DNA from: Nitrososphaeraceae archaeon
GTDB lineage: Archaea > Thermoproteota > Nitrososphaeria > Nitrososphaerales > Nitrososphaeraceae
Length of the DNA: 50,007 bases
Assembly: GCA_013114725.1 (NCBI GenBank)
Contig: QCWD01000004.1
Coordinates: forward strand, 1 to 50,007
Reading direction: 5' to 3'
This document shows positions 31,347 through 44,500 of this stretch, piece after piece; within the stretch, counting starts at the first letter, position 1, and each line of letters begins with the position of its first letter. Both the position numbers and the translations under genes were made by a program. The notes below the pieces were generated by a model. That model did not search any database and was not told the DNA's origin. It saw only the letters and a program-made list of their open reading frames with translations.

Positions 31347-34300
31347 TTATCTAAAACTAAGATCCTCAGTAAAGTATTCTAACCAAGTTTGGTCTCCCGT
31401 CATTTCATTATTTTCAAAGAATTTAAGCGTGGTGTAAGCACCAGCTAAACCGGGTATTCCCTTGATGGTTTGTACTGTACCTTTAATTTTTCCGTCGGCT
31501 GTGAGGTAATCTCCTCCTGTTGAATAATTAATAGGTGAAAGTAAAAATAATTGAATTACACCTAATCCTGTATCCCAAGTTTTACTAAAAGCGGCTGGAG
31601 ATTGTCTCAATGTTCTAGCCCAATCTATGAAGTTATAATGCTGTGACATATTTTCTACAATTCTCAAATAGGCTTTTTTAGATTCATCGTCATCATCGTC
31701 TCCATATAAAGCTCCTGCTGCAAAATAGCACATTATAAAGAGAAGAATTGTAAACATAGCTTCAATCAATTCCTTTTTGTCATGGTCTGTTAAATTCTCC
31801 CAATTTTTCTTTCCTTTTAAAGTGATAATATCTCTTAATAATTTGGCTAAAAGTCTATATCTACCTTCAATTTCAGTAGATTGCCATTCTAAAATAGGCT
31901 TCCCATCAGCAGCTTTTCCAACCTCGACATATCGTCCTGTAGTCATGTCTATATGCCTAGAACCAAATGCGCCTGTGAGTGAGCTGGTGATATACTTCTT
32001 AAATTGCATGAGTATTCTTCCTGAGGAATAAGCCTCAGCAGCTACTTTTTCTTCATGCCTGTAACCACCATTCATTCTTTCATAGACTCTTTTTAAAGCT
32101 GTAAGCTCTTTTGAAGTTATTGCTCCAACAGGTACTTCTTTACCATTGACCATTTCGTAACCTCGAATTGGACCTTTCCATTCAACAGTGTCATAATTCA
32201 CAATACCGTCGTTTTTAGTAACTACCTCATAATTATCAAATATTGATGTTCCATCTGCTAATTTCATGGCTTTTAATTGAGCTATTAAAGTTATTGCAGC
32301 ATTGGCATTTTCCCAAAAGGTGTGTGTTAAATACAGAGTTCCCATATTTAACAGCGGATTTTTTTCAATTACTGCATTATTTTGATTAAATTCAAATGGC
32401 AAATCACTAGTTAAATAATTCATTTGTTTTACTAATAACCACATTTTATTAGTTTCTAAGTTTCCCATGCCTCTATCTTTTAACATATCTAAATAAAGAG
32501 CTGAGGCTGCAAACCAATCCTTTTCTTGGAACTCTATGCCTTTAACACCTAAAATCTTTGCTGATATAGTGTTTGCTATACCTTTTTTAAAGCCTATTAC
32601 AAATGGAGTTATACCCCCAGAGATAAGACCATGCACAGGTTTTACTGCCATTAATACTAGGGAAACCCATTGTCTCCATAAGGATTCAATTTTCTTTACA
32701 TCTACATTTCCTAAATTTTCAGACCATTTTTCATCAAAAGTAGTTTTTTCATAGTCCATAACAATCTTAGCTTTAACGAACTCTAAAAGGTTAGGTTGTG
32801 TAACTACTTCTTTTCCCTCTACATTCTTTGTAGTTGATTCAAGAATTTTTTGGTAGCCTATCATTGAAGCATAGACAGGGTCAAGGTATTTCTTTTCTAA
32901 GGCTACTCTTGCAAAAGCCTGAAATCCAGAAGCTAAATTGTAGCTGTAATAGTCAGAATGGTGATTCATGTATTTTAAAGGCAAACCAATATCTCCTGAC
33001 TTTGTATGTGGGTCTTTCAAGAATGTATTCTTTACATTTGCCCAAGTTCTGTGCAGTGTGTTTTTACTAAAAATTCCTTCTCTTTCTCTGTATTCATTTT
33101 CAGTAATTGGAATTTTAGCAAAGAATCCTTTTGAAAGAGATTTAGTTTTTCCTTCTGTATGGATTATTCCTGTATAGTTGTATTGGTCTGGATTAAACAT
33201 AATATCCATGAGGGTTTGTTTTTGATTCTCATAGACTGTAAATTCTCTTGTCAACATATCCCCAACTAAATGTGTGTAATTTCCTTGCAAGAACAGCAAA
33301 AACTTTCTTTTTGGTTCTGATAAATTAGACCATTCCTTATCTTCTGGTGTTATTAAAACCTCAACATTTTGAGCATTCTTTTTAAATTCAGTAACATTAA
33401 TAAAATTTAAATAGCCTTTTGTCAAGAAGCTAAAAGCTGCAACAATAGCATGTTCACTTTTATATTCTTCAATAAGATCTTTGGAGGCTTTTTCTAATCT
33501 AACATTTAATTCATGCACTTCAGCTTCTATTTTCTGTTTCGCACTTTCATATTGAGCTTTCATAGATTGTAATTCATAAGAATTTATATCCCCATATTGT
33601 CCAAAATAAGCCTTAAATTTGCCTATATCTTCTCCCTTAGAACCCATAGTACCCATGCCCGGAAGTCTTTCATATTCAGCAAGCATCTTTGTTAACTCTT
33701 TAAGTTTGGTTGCAATAGGAGCTTCTACCCAAACACCATTGATTTGAGTCTTTGTAGAGTATCCTTTTTGTGTTTGGTAATCTAATGCCCATTTAGTATC
33801 AACTATTTCCTTTCTTAAATATTCTACAAATTCATGGTCAGAATTTATTTGCAAAGCTACTTTTTGCAAAGCAGTTTTTTGGCTAATACCAATATAGGCT
33901 TCGACATTAAAGACATCAGGAGTTTTAGCAAGCATAGCTGCATACTTTGCAGGTTCATTTCTTCTCAGGTAGTTTTCCAAAGTTTTCAAGAACAATGGGA
34001 CATCTACATCACCTTCTGGATCTATGTGCTTTAATTGCCAATCATTCTTAACTTGTAAAACTGAAAGCCTTTTAAACTTTATATCTTTGTTTTGTAATCT
34101 CACCATTACTGCTCTCAACATAACTTCCATCTTAGCCCTATTCTTAGGAGTATCTTTTATTGAATCCATTAAAGCTCCAGAATAAGAGAAGTCTAATCTT
34201 GAAGAAGTTTTCCAGTCAAACATACTGTATCTTCCATCAAAGTGAGAAACCATTAAGTCAATAGTTGTACCAATTCCTAAAATATCTGATACAATAGATA

Positions 34301-35564
34301 GTTCAGAGGATAGAATATCTTCTAAGGCAGGGGGAATTATTGCCTTTGCTCTATTGAAAGCATTATGATAAATCCCAAGATTTTCCATAAATGCAGCAAT
34401 ATCTTTCTCATTTATCCAAGCGTAACTTCCGCCTGCTTGCTCTTGATATTTTAAGATGTCTTTATCTACTTCTGTTGTGGATTCCCCTATGTGACCTTTT
34501 ATTACCTTGTCAACAGTACTGTGAAAGAGATTACCTTTAATTGAGCCCGCTGTTCTGTAATTTATAAAGGCTTTAATATATGCTGCTTTATCTAGTAGTA
34601 AGGTCGTATTGTCAAAAGTTAATCCATCTATTTTTAAAACTTCGGTATCAGGTTTTCCGTCCCACAGTTTATTAGCTGTATCATTAGCCTCTAATTCAGG
34701 ATCTCCATAAAATCGTTTTTTATTTGTACTACTTGAAGTTTGAATTACATAGTTAGTTAATCTCTCAAATTTAGTGGGATTACCAAGAATTTCGTAATGG
34801 TCTTTATTTACTACTCTTATTTGAGTAGCTTCATTTTTCAAAGCATTAATGTTTGGGTCTTTCCTTGTATTAAATAATAAGGAAGGGATGGGAACATTAA
34901 TGCCATTTACTTGCAAACTTGTATTACTAGAAAGTAATTGTATCGAAAGATTTTTTATTTTGTCATCAAAAGAAACAGGAAATCCTAACCATTTAGAAAT
35001 ATATTCAATGATTTTATTCATGATTCTTTCAATAGTAGATTCATTTATAATGTTCTTTCCTTGTAAGCCTATTAATTTAGTAATAGCTTCCTGCTCATGT
35101 TCTTCCTCGGTATAGTGTTTATTTACATTCATTGATTCTATCATATATTCACGAGCCAATTTATTATCGTACAAGTCATCTATTAACTCTGCATATAATT
35201 CAGGATTTGTTCGTTGAATTACTTTTAAATAAATGTGTGCATATTCGTGAACAGCGTCTTCTTCATTAAATAATTCTTTAACAAAGTAAATTTTTCCGTC
35301 TTTAATAAAGGCGGAATTAAAGTCTTGTAAATTTACAAGACTTTGTGCTTCCTTAAAAGAAATAAATTCATAGGAAAATCCGCTTCTTCTTTTTAAATCT
35401 TCAAGTAATGACCTCATACTTCTTTCTTTTTGCATAGAAAGGTGTTCATAATTACTTTTAAATTTCTCCTTTAATTTTTCTAAATACTCTGCCATTACTC
35501 CCATTTCCTTTGTAATAGCACCTTTGGGAAATATTTGATTTTTATATTTTACTTTACAGCTCAT
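31347..35564 (-). CDS. large polyvalent virion-type protein with zincin and PD-(D/E)XK motifs, 1405 aa
   Basis: I place the start at ATG 35564, two bases after the giant gene's stop and behind a good AGGAG site; a TTG at 35582 is less likely. Residues 106-110 are HEYAH, a zincin metallopeptidase motif. Around residues 330-560 is a RecB/Cas4-type nuclease: GTTID436LM...FD450WK452TSS. A long coiled coil follows (about 620-720). Near the C-terminus is one hydrophobic span (TILLFIMCYFAAGALYG) then an acidic DDDDDE patch. Combinations of peptidase, nuclease and long helical regions in one polypeptide are typical of phage polyvalent proteins injected with the genome. It is co-transcribed with the polymerase-type giant. 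Confidence 0.75.
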   Translation of the reverse strand: MSCKVKYKNQIFPKGAITKEMGVMAEYLEKLKEKFKSNYEHLSMQKERSMRSLLEDLKRRSGFSYEFISFKEAQSLVNLQDFNSAFIKDGKIYFVKELFNEEDAVHEYAHIYLKVIQRTNPELYAELIDDLYDNKLAREYMIESMNVNKHYTEEEHEQEAITKLIGLQGKNIINESTIERIMNKIIEYISKWLGFPVSFDDKIKNLSIQLLSSNTSLQVNGINVPIPSLLFNTRKDPNINALKNEATQIRVVNKDHYEILGNPTKFERLTNYVIQTSSSTNKKRFYGDPELEANDTANKLWDGKPDTEVLKIDGLTFDNTTLLLDKAAYIKAFINYRTAGSIKGNLFHSTVDKVIKGHIGESTTEVDKDILKYQEQAGGSYAWINEKDIAAFMENLGIYHNAFNRAKAIIPPALEDILSSELSIVSDILGIGTTIDLMVSHFDGRYSMFDWKTSSRLDFSYSGALMDSIKDTPKNRAKMEVMLRAVMVRLQNKDIKFKRLSVLQVKNDWQLKHIDPEGDVDVPLFLKTLENYLRRNEPAKYAAMLAKTPDVFNVEAYIGISQKTALQKVALQINSDHEFVEYLRKEIVDTKWALDYQTQKGYSTKTQINGVWVEAPIATKLKELTKMLAEYERLPGMGTMGSKGEDIGKFKAYFGQYGDINSYELQSMKAQYESAKQKIEAEVHELNVRLEKASKDLIEEYKSEHAIVAAFSFLTKGYLNFINVTEFKKNAQNVEVLITPEDKEWSNLSEPKRKFLLFLQGNYTHLVGDMLTREFTVYENQKQTLMDIMFNPDQYNYTGIIHTEGKTKSLSKGFFAKIPITENEYREREGIFSKNTLHRTWANVKNTFLKDPHTKSGDIGLPLKYMNHHSDYYSYNLASGFQAFARVALEKKYLDPVYASMIGYQKILESTTKNVEGKEVVTQPNLLEFVKAKIVMDYEKTTFDEKWSENLGNVDVKKIESLWRQWVSLVLMAVKPVHGLISGGITPFVIGFKKGIANTISAKILGVKGIEFQEKDWFAASALYLDMLKDRGMGNLETNKMWLLVKQMNYLTSDLPFEFNQNNAVIEKNPLLNMGTLYLTHTFWENANAAITLIAQLKAMKLADGTSIFDNYEVVTKNDGIVNYDTVEWKGPIRGYEMVNGKEVPVGAITSKELTALKRVYERMNGGYRHEEKVAAEAYSSGRILMQFKKYITSSLTGAFGSRHIDMTTGRYVEVGKAADGKPILEWQSTEIEGRYRLLAKLLRDIITLKGKKNWENLTDHDKKELIEAMFTILLFIMCYFAAGALYGDDDDDESKKAYLRIVENMSQHYNFIDWARTLRQSPAAFSKTWDTGLGVIQLFLLSPINYSTGGDYLTADGKIKGTVQTIKGIPGLAGAYTTLKFFENNEMTGDQTWLEYFTEDLSFR

Positions 35565-35566
35565 TT

Positions 35567-38500
35567 TTATTCTCCTTGACAATCTTCTTCTGTGTCCGCA
35601 TTTTCCTCTGTTTGTTCTTGATTAAGAGCACTATTTAAAAATACTCTACTAAATAATGAAAATTTATCTAAACCTTCTTTTGGTAATTGAAAATCTGTTA
35701 CTTCAATAGTTTTAAATGCCTCTCTATCAACAACTACATCTTTTAATCTTATTATACCCATTGCAGGATTAGATTCTTTTGTTTCTGTGTTATAAAATAC
35801 TACACCTATTTTTTTTAATTCTTCATTAAGAAGTGTTACAAGACCTTCATAAGCAGCAAACTCTTCTTTTTTTATAAGTTTATTTTCTTTTTTTGAAAAA
35901 AGAAGGTGTTCAAGTTCTGCCTCTAATTGATACTTAAAACTTTCGGTAATAACAAGAGCAGGCTTTTCTGAAATTTTAAATTTTTCACCAACTTTTTCAA
36001 CTAAAATCCTATCTGTATTATCAGGGACACTGTTCTTACTTAAAAAGAAAGTATCTGCATAGGCTTGCTCTTTAATTTTAGCACTGTAAATTGTAACAAA
36101 ACCATCTGAATCCACGGAAAAGGCATCTTCTTTAAAATAAGGCACATCGGTTCTAAAATATTCCTCTTGTGTAAATAGAGTATCACCAATTGGTGCAACT
36201 TCTTCTACTTTATTTATGTTGTAAAGTCTATTCTTAGGTAGTTTTTTATAGTAAGCAAAGTTTTTTGGTTTAGTACCTTCTTCGCCTTCTGTGCTATGAG
36301 AAAAGATTAAAACGTATGCAGTTTTATATTTTCCTGTTTGGATAAATCTTGGCATACTATCTATATCTTTTACTTCAAAAGACAGGTCATAATGGAAGTT
36401 CACAGTTTTATCCTCAGTAGTAAAAATCCCATCATAAATCCTGTTTGTGTCACCCGTAGCACTCGCAACTTCTGTGAATTGAAGTGTTCCCATATTTTTT
36501 GTCACAAAGGGTAAAGCGTGAGGGTACTTAGCAGCTAAGTGGAAAAGAAATCTTTCAGCCTCTGCTCTGAATTTCTCAGGGTTTTCTTTAAGAGTCTTTA
36601 ATCTATTACCTAAACGTATAGATGCTTCTTTATGCAAGATAGTTGGTAATCCTTTGTTAAAGGTATTTTGACCAGCACTCATACCATTTGTGATTACACT
36701 TATATGGAACAATTTTTTCATTAGTTCAGGACTAGTAATAGTAGAAGCAAATTCTTTTGTCTCTGGATTCCAACCTGTTGGTATTGCATTAACAGCCTCT
36801 TTTAATTGAGCTACACTTATGTCAGTAAGATTTACCCCCAAAGTGAACCTAACATTGTAAGAACCATAAATGTTTTGACTTATTTCTAATCCTTCTAATA
36901 AGAAATTAGTTTTAAAAGGAACTTTGTCTTGTTCAGCTTGTTTTTTTGCTGCTGTGTAATCATTTTTTATTTTTAACAATTCCTCAGAAACTAAATATGT
37001 ATAAGCTGCTGTTCCTGTGTAAGTCTTATGGATTTCATTTTGTCCACTTTTAAATGTAACAGTAATTTGCAAAGGTTTTGACTCTCCTTCTGGTGTTTCA
37101 TAGACATTTGAAAGTTCATTTGTCAGAGCATAATTAAAAAATTCATTTGACACTAAGGATTCATCTATAATAGTATCGCTACTATTTAGTTTTATTCCCT
37201 CTGCTCTTACTCTCCTTACTATTTCTTCTTTAAAGATTTTGGAAAATCTATAAAAATACTTTTCAAAAACTTCTGAATTTAAGGTTGATAAAACATTAGT
37301 AGCAGCTTTAACGTGAGGTAAAGTTTCATAAATATCTTCACCAAGAAGTTCTTTGTTATTTCTAAATTTCTCCATGTTCTCTAACATTCTTTGTACTTTT
37401 ATAGCATCGGCAGGAATTGATTTTAAAGAGCCAATTGCAAGAGCAAGTGAATTTATATCACTCCCAATTTTAGCAAGTTTTGAAAACAGCATAAGAACTT
37501 TTAATCTAAATAAAGGAGTTCCTTCTTTGCCAAAATTATCTTCCAATTCTTGCACAGTTAAGAATGGGAATTTTCTTCCCTTTTCTTCTTTTTCTCTTTG
37601 TTCACTTGATTTCATTTTACCAAAAAGAGCAGTGTTATTATCTAATAGTTCCAAAATATCAACTTCATTTTCTCTCTCGTCAACTTCCTCTGGAACTACA
37701 TTTTCACCATCTTGTGTATTTGACACATCAGCAGAAACTTTTACTATTTCAGTAGCAATTAATCTTTCTGTTTTTTCTTCTGTTTTTTCTTCTGTTCTTT
37801 CTACTTTATTAACAGGGGATTTCTCTACCTCTTCAAAATAAGTCTCCATTATACCAACTATGTTAGAATCAACATTAGCTTCTTTCATACTTTTTATTAA
37901 CCCTTCATAAGCCTCTTTTCCTACCTGTTTTATCAACATGGCTTTTAAAGCAGAAGAATGTTGGAATTGCAATTCTTTTATTATATCTTGGTTAAATATT
38001 AAAGCTGTAGTATTAATATCTAAGCCTAGAGCTACGCTTGCAGCTATTGCTTCCGCTGTAATTTTATTTGCATTAATAATAGAAAGAATTTGTTCTTTCA
38101 AGTTATCTATTGCAGCATTTACAAGTGAGTCAATAACTTCCCAAACTTTTAATTCATCAGTTAAACCTACTAATTGAGTAGTATCAATCCCCAAGAAAGA
38201 CTTAATAGTTGGGGCAGTTCTTACATGATCTTTATCTAATTCAAAGAATCTTCTTTCAAAGGTAGTCAAGGTAGCTTCCTCATCTGTACTTTTGACATTA
38301 GCTAAAACTAAATCAATGTGATTTCTTACAATAGATAATCTTTTTCTCAAAAGTTTATCGGGAACTTTTTCTCTTTTTAATTGTTTAGACAATTCAGTTA
38401 TTAATTCCGATTCTAATTCTAATAATTTTGACAAATACTCAGTTTGTATTTTATTTAAAGAGACATTAAAAGTTCCTATTTTTGTTGAAGTTCCAATAGC

Positions 38501-41500
38501 CAGACCGCTTCTAATTTCATAAGCAAGACTTTTTGCGAAGTTGGCAAAGATACCTGTTAAGTCTGCACCATCAAACACTGACCTATAAGCTCTTGCTTTA
38601 TCCAAGGGATTTGATAAATCATATTCTTTTAATAAAGTAGTAATTTTCTTTATAGTTGCTGCGTCTATATCTTCTCTATTTAAGCCCTTATCTTTTAAAA
38701 ATTGGTTTAATTTCAAGTCTTGTATATACCTATTAACAGTACCCTCTGCATAAAGACCGTCATTTTTAAAGTTTTCTCCTTTCTTATTGAAAGCATCAGT
38801 AGAAATAGGAGATAACATTCTTCCTCTTGTTTGCGGTTTTTGTAGTACTTGCATGTAATTAACAAAGATTTTATTTTTCAACATCACTTTTAATTTAGAC
38901 TTTAATAATTTTTTTAGAACTTCATCACTGGTCTCTGAAATCTCTTGTTTTAATGCACTTAAAGCTGCTTCATCAAAGGTCTTTCTTTTGTTCTCATCTA
39001 CTATTATACCTGCAAAATTTGAAGGTAAGTTCTTAATGCCCTCGATTAGTTCATTTACAGGTGTTTCAAATAGGGCATTTCTATTTTTTATAGTTCTTTT
39101 TAATTCATTTTCAATTTTTTTACCACGCCCTTGTTCTAATGTCTTTTCGAGATTTTCTATCTTTTCATCGTAAGTTGTAACTTCAGAAATAGAATTTTTA
39201 AACATTTCTATCATCTCTGCTTTTGTTTTTTCAAGTTCCAAGTCTAACTGTGCAAGAGAAGTTGACATGGAGGTTTTACTTTTATTTTTCCAATTAAAAA
39301 CTCTTGTGTATCTTCTATCTTCACCTCCTTCTGGAGCAGCGTCTTTATAATTCTGTAAATTCATTAATTCTTCTTTGTTCCTTTCAATTGTAAGCAAAGT
39401 AAATGCTGCCTTTTCAAGGTTTTTCCAATTATCTACAAGTTGTTCTTTGTAAGAACTAAATTTTTGATGTAAAAGCAATCTTAATCCTGCTCTATCAGAA
39501 ATAGATTCTGGTCTTATTACAAACATACTATCCACGTCAAAGTCAGCACCTGTAACTTTAATCAATTCGTAAGGAACAACAATACCATTTGTGCCATTAT
39601 TGTCATAGAATCCCACTATTCTTAAAGGCGTAGCACTGTGTATTTCTGTGGTAGGTATCCTAACTCCAAAAATGTCCCCTAGATGCACATATTTCTCCAT
39701 ATAGCGAGGCAAAAGAGCTTCGTAGTATAACAGTCCCTTATCATCTATAACGGGCTTTAAACGACGCTTCTTTTTATCAACTCTTCTTTCAATTCCTAAA
39801 TCAGGAACAAGTACCATTTTACCCCCAGAGAATTTTAACTCCACAGTAGATTTTGAAAAGGAGGCAATTGCATTATTCAAAGTTCTAACTCCTATCATAG
39901 GATAATTAATATCTGCACCTGAATTTAACAACTCGATGTAGTCAGAAGCATTATTACCTTTTACTTTCTTGATAACTTGTGCTTTTATCTTTTCTAAATC
40001 GCTAAATTTTGGTAAGGTTTCCTCTAAGGATAAATCATACAACTCAGCCATAGACTCATAAATTGCACCTGCCTCTTCAACTGATTGTTCCATAATATTC
40101 AAAAAGTAGGGAAGCTGTGAGGGATTTGTAATAGCTTCTTCTGTTACATGCACGGGATCTAATTGTATTTTATACTCGTCATTAGACAAAGTTAAAACAG
40201 AAGTTTGTGAAAAGTCTTGGATTTCTTTTTCAGTCAATCTACCATTTAATAATTTAGCAATTGGAATGGGCTTCCTTTCTCCAATTTTTAATGATGATGG
40301 GGGTATTGCCTCATCTACTCCCAATGCTCTAAGATTAGCAACAAAGTTTTTTAATTTCTCTCGTACTATATCTTCTCCCGGCATGTTTTTTGCCTCTATA
40401 AATGCTTTGCTTAGAACAGTTGTGTTGGATTTTACCAATATGATTTCTTTTTCTCTTATTTCATAATGAGCACTTTTTACTAGACTTGTAGGTTGAGAGG
40501 CTTCACCAAACATTCTTTGCAACATTTCTAATCTTTCTGGCAACATAAAAGCTGATCCATCAAGAGCGTTAAAAGGACTTACCCCATCTTTAACAGGGTA
40601 TTTCCCAAGTTTTTCAAATTCTGCAAGAGCTGAAAACATATCTCCTTGTAATTCTTCAATAACAGCGGTTTTAAAAGTTTTTGGAACATGAAAATCTGAA
40701 CTAATCAAACCAACTGAACCCGGAGCATGAGAACCACCCAGCCTTTTTAACCTGTCTTGGCTACTCTTAGTATGAGCTACATCTCCCGAAATTAATTGTT
40801 GAGCTAAATAATTATGGGGATAAGCATGTCTTAGCCACAGTTTCACTATGTCAGTCAAAGCATTATGTAAGGCAATAACATCAGGACTTTCAAAATTTAA
40901 TGCCTCTCCATAAGTTCTTTTTATTCTAAAAGCATCTCCGTCTCTGTCTCCTCCTCTATCAAAATAATTTATAGCTTCTTGTGATAATCCATATTTTCCT
41001 AAATGTTTAGTTAAGGTTTGCATATTTCCCGGTAAATCAAATTTACTAGCCATTAACATTTCCTTAGCAATAGCAGCAGCATCTTCCTCAAACATAACCA
41101 TTAAGTATTCAGCCATAACTTTGTACTCCTTATCAGTTAATTCCGCAAAATTACTTCCCTCTTTATTTTTAAATTTGTTAATGATGGCTTGTATATCATA
41201 GTTATTTACAAGGAATGACTCCTGCTCGGTTACTTTCTTTTTTAAATCCTCTAAGAGGTCTTTGTCTGCATTTAATAAAGTTTCAAGTTTTTCTAGATTG
41301 ATTAAGCTCTTACTATTATATACAGTTGATGTTGGTAATTTTTCAGGGCGTAGAGTCAATTGATGCAATAAACCTGCATAAAGATTTTTTAATTGTTCCT
41401 CATTTAGCATATTGAATCTAAGTGCAATTAAACTTGGTCTATCCTCAGCAGGGTCTAAAAATTCTACTACCTCTGCTCTATCTGAAAATAAAGTAGATAG

Positions 41501-44500
41501 AAAACCACCAACAAAATTCCTTTCCCAATATTGAGAAATGGTTTCACTTTTGTATTCAGTATGCCTGTCTTTTTCTCTGCTTTTATCATGTTCTTGCATA
41601 GCTATCGGTCTAAACATATCCTTTTGTAAGGGGTTTGCTTTATAAAAAGGAAAATCAAAGTGTTTTGGAAGAGGGAAATTCTCCGCTGTTCTTGGTATTA
41701 AAGCTCTTGCATTTCTGTGTGCTGACGAAGACAAGGTAAAATTATAGTTCTTCTTACCATCAGAACCTCTATATGTTGATTCCCTTATGAAATCATTTGA
41801 CTTGGATAATACTCTTGCTAATCTATTTAAATCCTGCGCATGATTTCGAGATAATTGCACTGTTATTAATTCAGGAAATTCTTCTGTATCTTCCTCTGTT
41901 TCAAAGTTTATAATCCCTTCTCCATTTTCTACATTTTGTCCTGTAATCTTTTCATTGCTTTCCTCCTCTACTGCAGAAGTTGAGGATTTTTTAGACTTTT
42001 TATTCTTTTTAAAAGTTTTTTCTGTTAATACTTTCGGTGCTGTTTGTCTTTCATCACTTTCTTGGGAATAGGTTCTTATAAGAGAAAATCCAAAAAAACT
42101 TATCTTATCTACATCTTCCGCAGTAAATACAGGATCAGAAAAACCTAACAATCTTACTAACATTTCTGGAAGCATTTGACTATATGAGATAGAAGGCGCA
42201 CCAGCTCCAAGTTCTGTTACATATTTTGTAGCTTTTTCAAGAGCAGGAATTGTTAAGGGAATTGTCTTTCCCTTTATTGATAAATAAGCTAAGTTCGCTT
42301 TGGCTAAGAATTTTAAAGCATTAAGGTCTACTTTTCTCATCTCCTCAAACTTTGCTTCTAATAAGCTATTATTTGTAACTTTTGGCATCAAGTGTTTTAC
42401 AAACCCTTTAATCCTCTTTTCAATTTTGGTTTTAGCTATTACTTCTTTCTCTGTAAGTCCCGTATCTTTTTTCAAAAGTTCATGGGATTTTATTTCATCT
42501 TCCATAGCTTTTTTAAAAGCCGCTTTTATATAGGATTCAAAGGTTGTCTTTTCTCTTTGCTCTAATGGAAGTGAGTCTACATAAGCATTAAACTTTTCTT
42601 GTGTTGCTAATTCATTTAATACAGAAGAGGCAAAGTAATAAGTGCTATTACGATTTTTTTGATGCTCTTCATTGCTTTTTCCAAACATAGTAGCATCTGC
42701 AAAATCAGCTAATACCAAGGCATTACCAAAAACATCTCTAAAGGCTTCACTTAATGCCGCTCTTTTTTCAACATCTGCAAATAAATTTTTTATATCTTCT
42801 TTTATTCTTTGATCCACAGAAAGCATCACTGTTGGAAAATACTTTAAAACGGCAACTCCATAATTCTTTTCTTTTACATAGGTGTAAGGGGCACGCTCTC
42901 TTAAAGAGACTAAACTGACATGCAGAGAAGCTAACAAATCTCTATTCCAAGCACGTTGGAAATCTTTTTTTGCACTTTCGGCATCAAGAATATTAGTTCC
43001 CACATCTTGAAAGAAATCTGCATAAGTCCTGCCCGCCCTTCTATTAATATGAAACAAAGTAACTCTTTTTCCATTAGGCAATTCTAATTGCCTTCTAAGT
43101 AGTTCAGTTTCAGTTTTTAATATGTTTTGTCCGTCTACAATTTTAAACCTTTCTTCATAAGCTATTTCTTCAAACTTAAGGAAAAGTTCTTCTGCTTCCT
43201 TCTCTGAATACTCACTATCCTTTAAAAAAGCAGATATAGCATCATAGTTAGGAAGAGCTGCTGTATTAGGATTTAAGAAAACAACAGGGCTTTCCGGAGC
43301 AACAGGGGTAGAGGCTTTTTTAATAATTATTTTTATCCTTTCGCCAATTGCTTTGGTCAAAGCATTATTTCCTTCCTTAATTACTGCCGCATCGATTTGA
43401 GCAGATAAGAACTCCTCAAAACTTCTTGTATCCGAATTTTGCTGATTAAAGTTTAGACCATTTAAAATCTGTACCGATTTAACATAGGCAAAGTTTGGTT
43501 CTACTAAAATCTTCCTTCCATTTGAACTTACAAAAACAAAGGTATTTAAAAATATTTTTGTTAAGATATTTGCTGAGTCTTCATAGCTTATATTTTCTTT
43601 CCTTTCAATATGGGATTTTAAACCCTTTGAAGTTTCTAATTCCGTGTCAATAGTAACTTCCTCTTCTTCTCCCATTACTTCCTGTGTTGAGGCTGCAATT
43701 GCTTGTGCAGAAGAAAAAGGTAATTGAAAATCTGGAATAAAGACCCTCATCATTGATGTGAATAATCTTTGTTCTTCCTGATTTTCCTTTTTGTTAAGTT
43801 TAAAACCTTTAAATTTCTCTCTTAATATTTTAAAACCTTCATCTTGATTATTTTCATCTCTTATATGAGTTATTACTTTTACAAATAATTCTTCATTTGA
43901 TAAATTTCCAAGATTAGACTCAGTTCCACTTAATTGAACAAATTCACCTAGTCGATTAACCTTAATAATATTTCCTGTTAGTTCAGCTATAAAGTAATGT
44001 AAGGATCTTTTTGCTGCCATAAAAGTTTCTACTGTGCCATAGTCTTTTTGAATATCACCTTCATAAAATCTTGGTTCTTCTCTTGAAGATCCCCAAAAAC
44101 TTTCCTCTGGAGATAATATAACACTGTGTTTTCCTTGCTCAATTTCCGTAAATAATTTATTAATTTCATAATCGTAGTCATTAATTAGATTAAGAAACTT
44201 CATAACTTTAAGGTACAATCTATATAAGAAATTTTTAGGTCTGGATTTTAAATCAGGAAAAGTTTGAAATTTTCTAGTGAGAATTTCCTCCCATTCCATT
44301 CTAGAAGGAGTTTCACCGTATAATTCTACATAGGCTTCATATAAACGCTGTTTATCTACACCTTGAAGATAATACCCAAATATTCTGTGGAATAACTCAT
44401 GCTTTACAACATTAGCTCTAACCTTACCATCTTCCAATTCAACAAAGACATCTAATCCTCTAACCATACCTCGAACAGACACACCACCAGCTAATTCTTG

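Noticed and set aside
35565-35582. TTG start six codons upstream for the 1405-residue protein
   Set aside because: An ATG at 35564 follows a clear AGGAG site and sits just after the previous stop; the TTG lies inside that ribosome-binding region.
37740-37830. Lys/Glu/Thr repeat near residue 3960 of the giant protein as a functional repeat
   Set aside because: It is a short low-complexity run (EEKT units) between domains and most simply a flexible linker.
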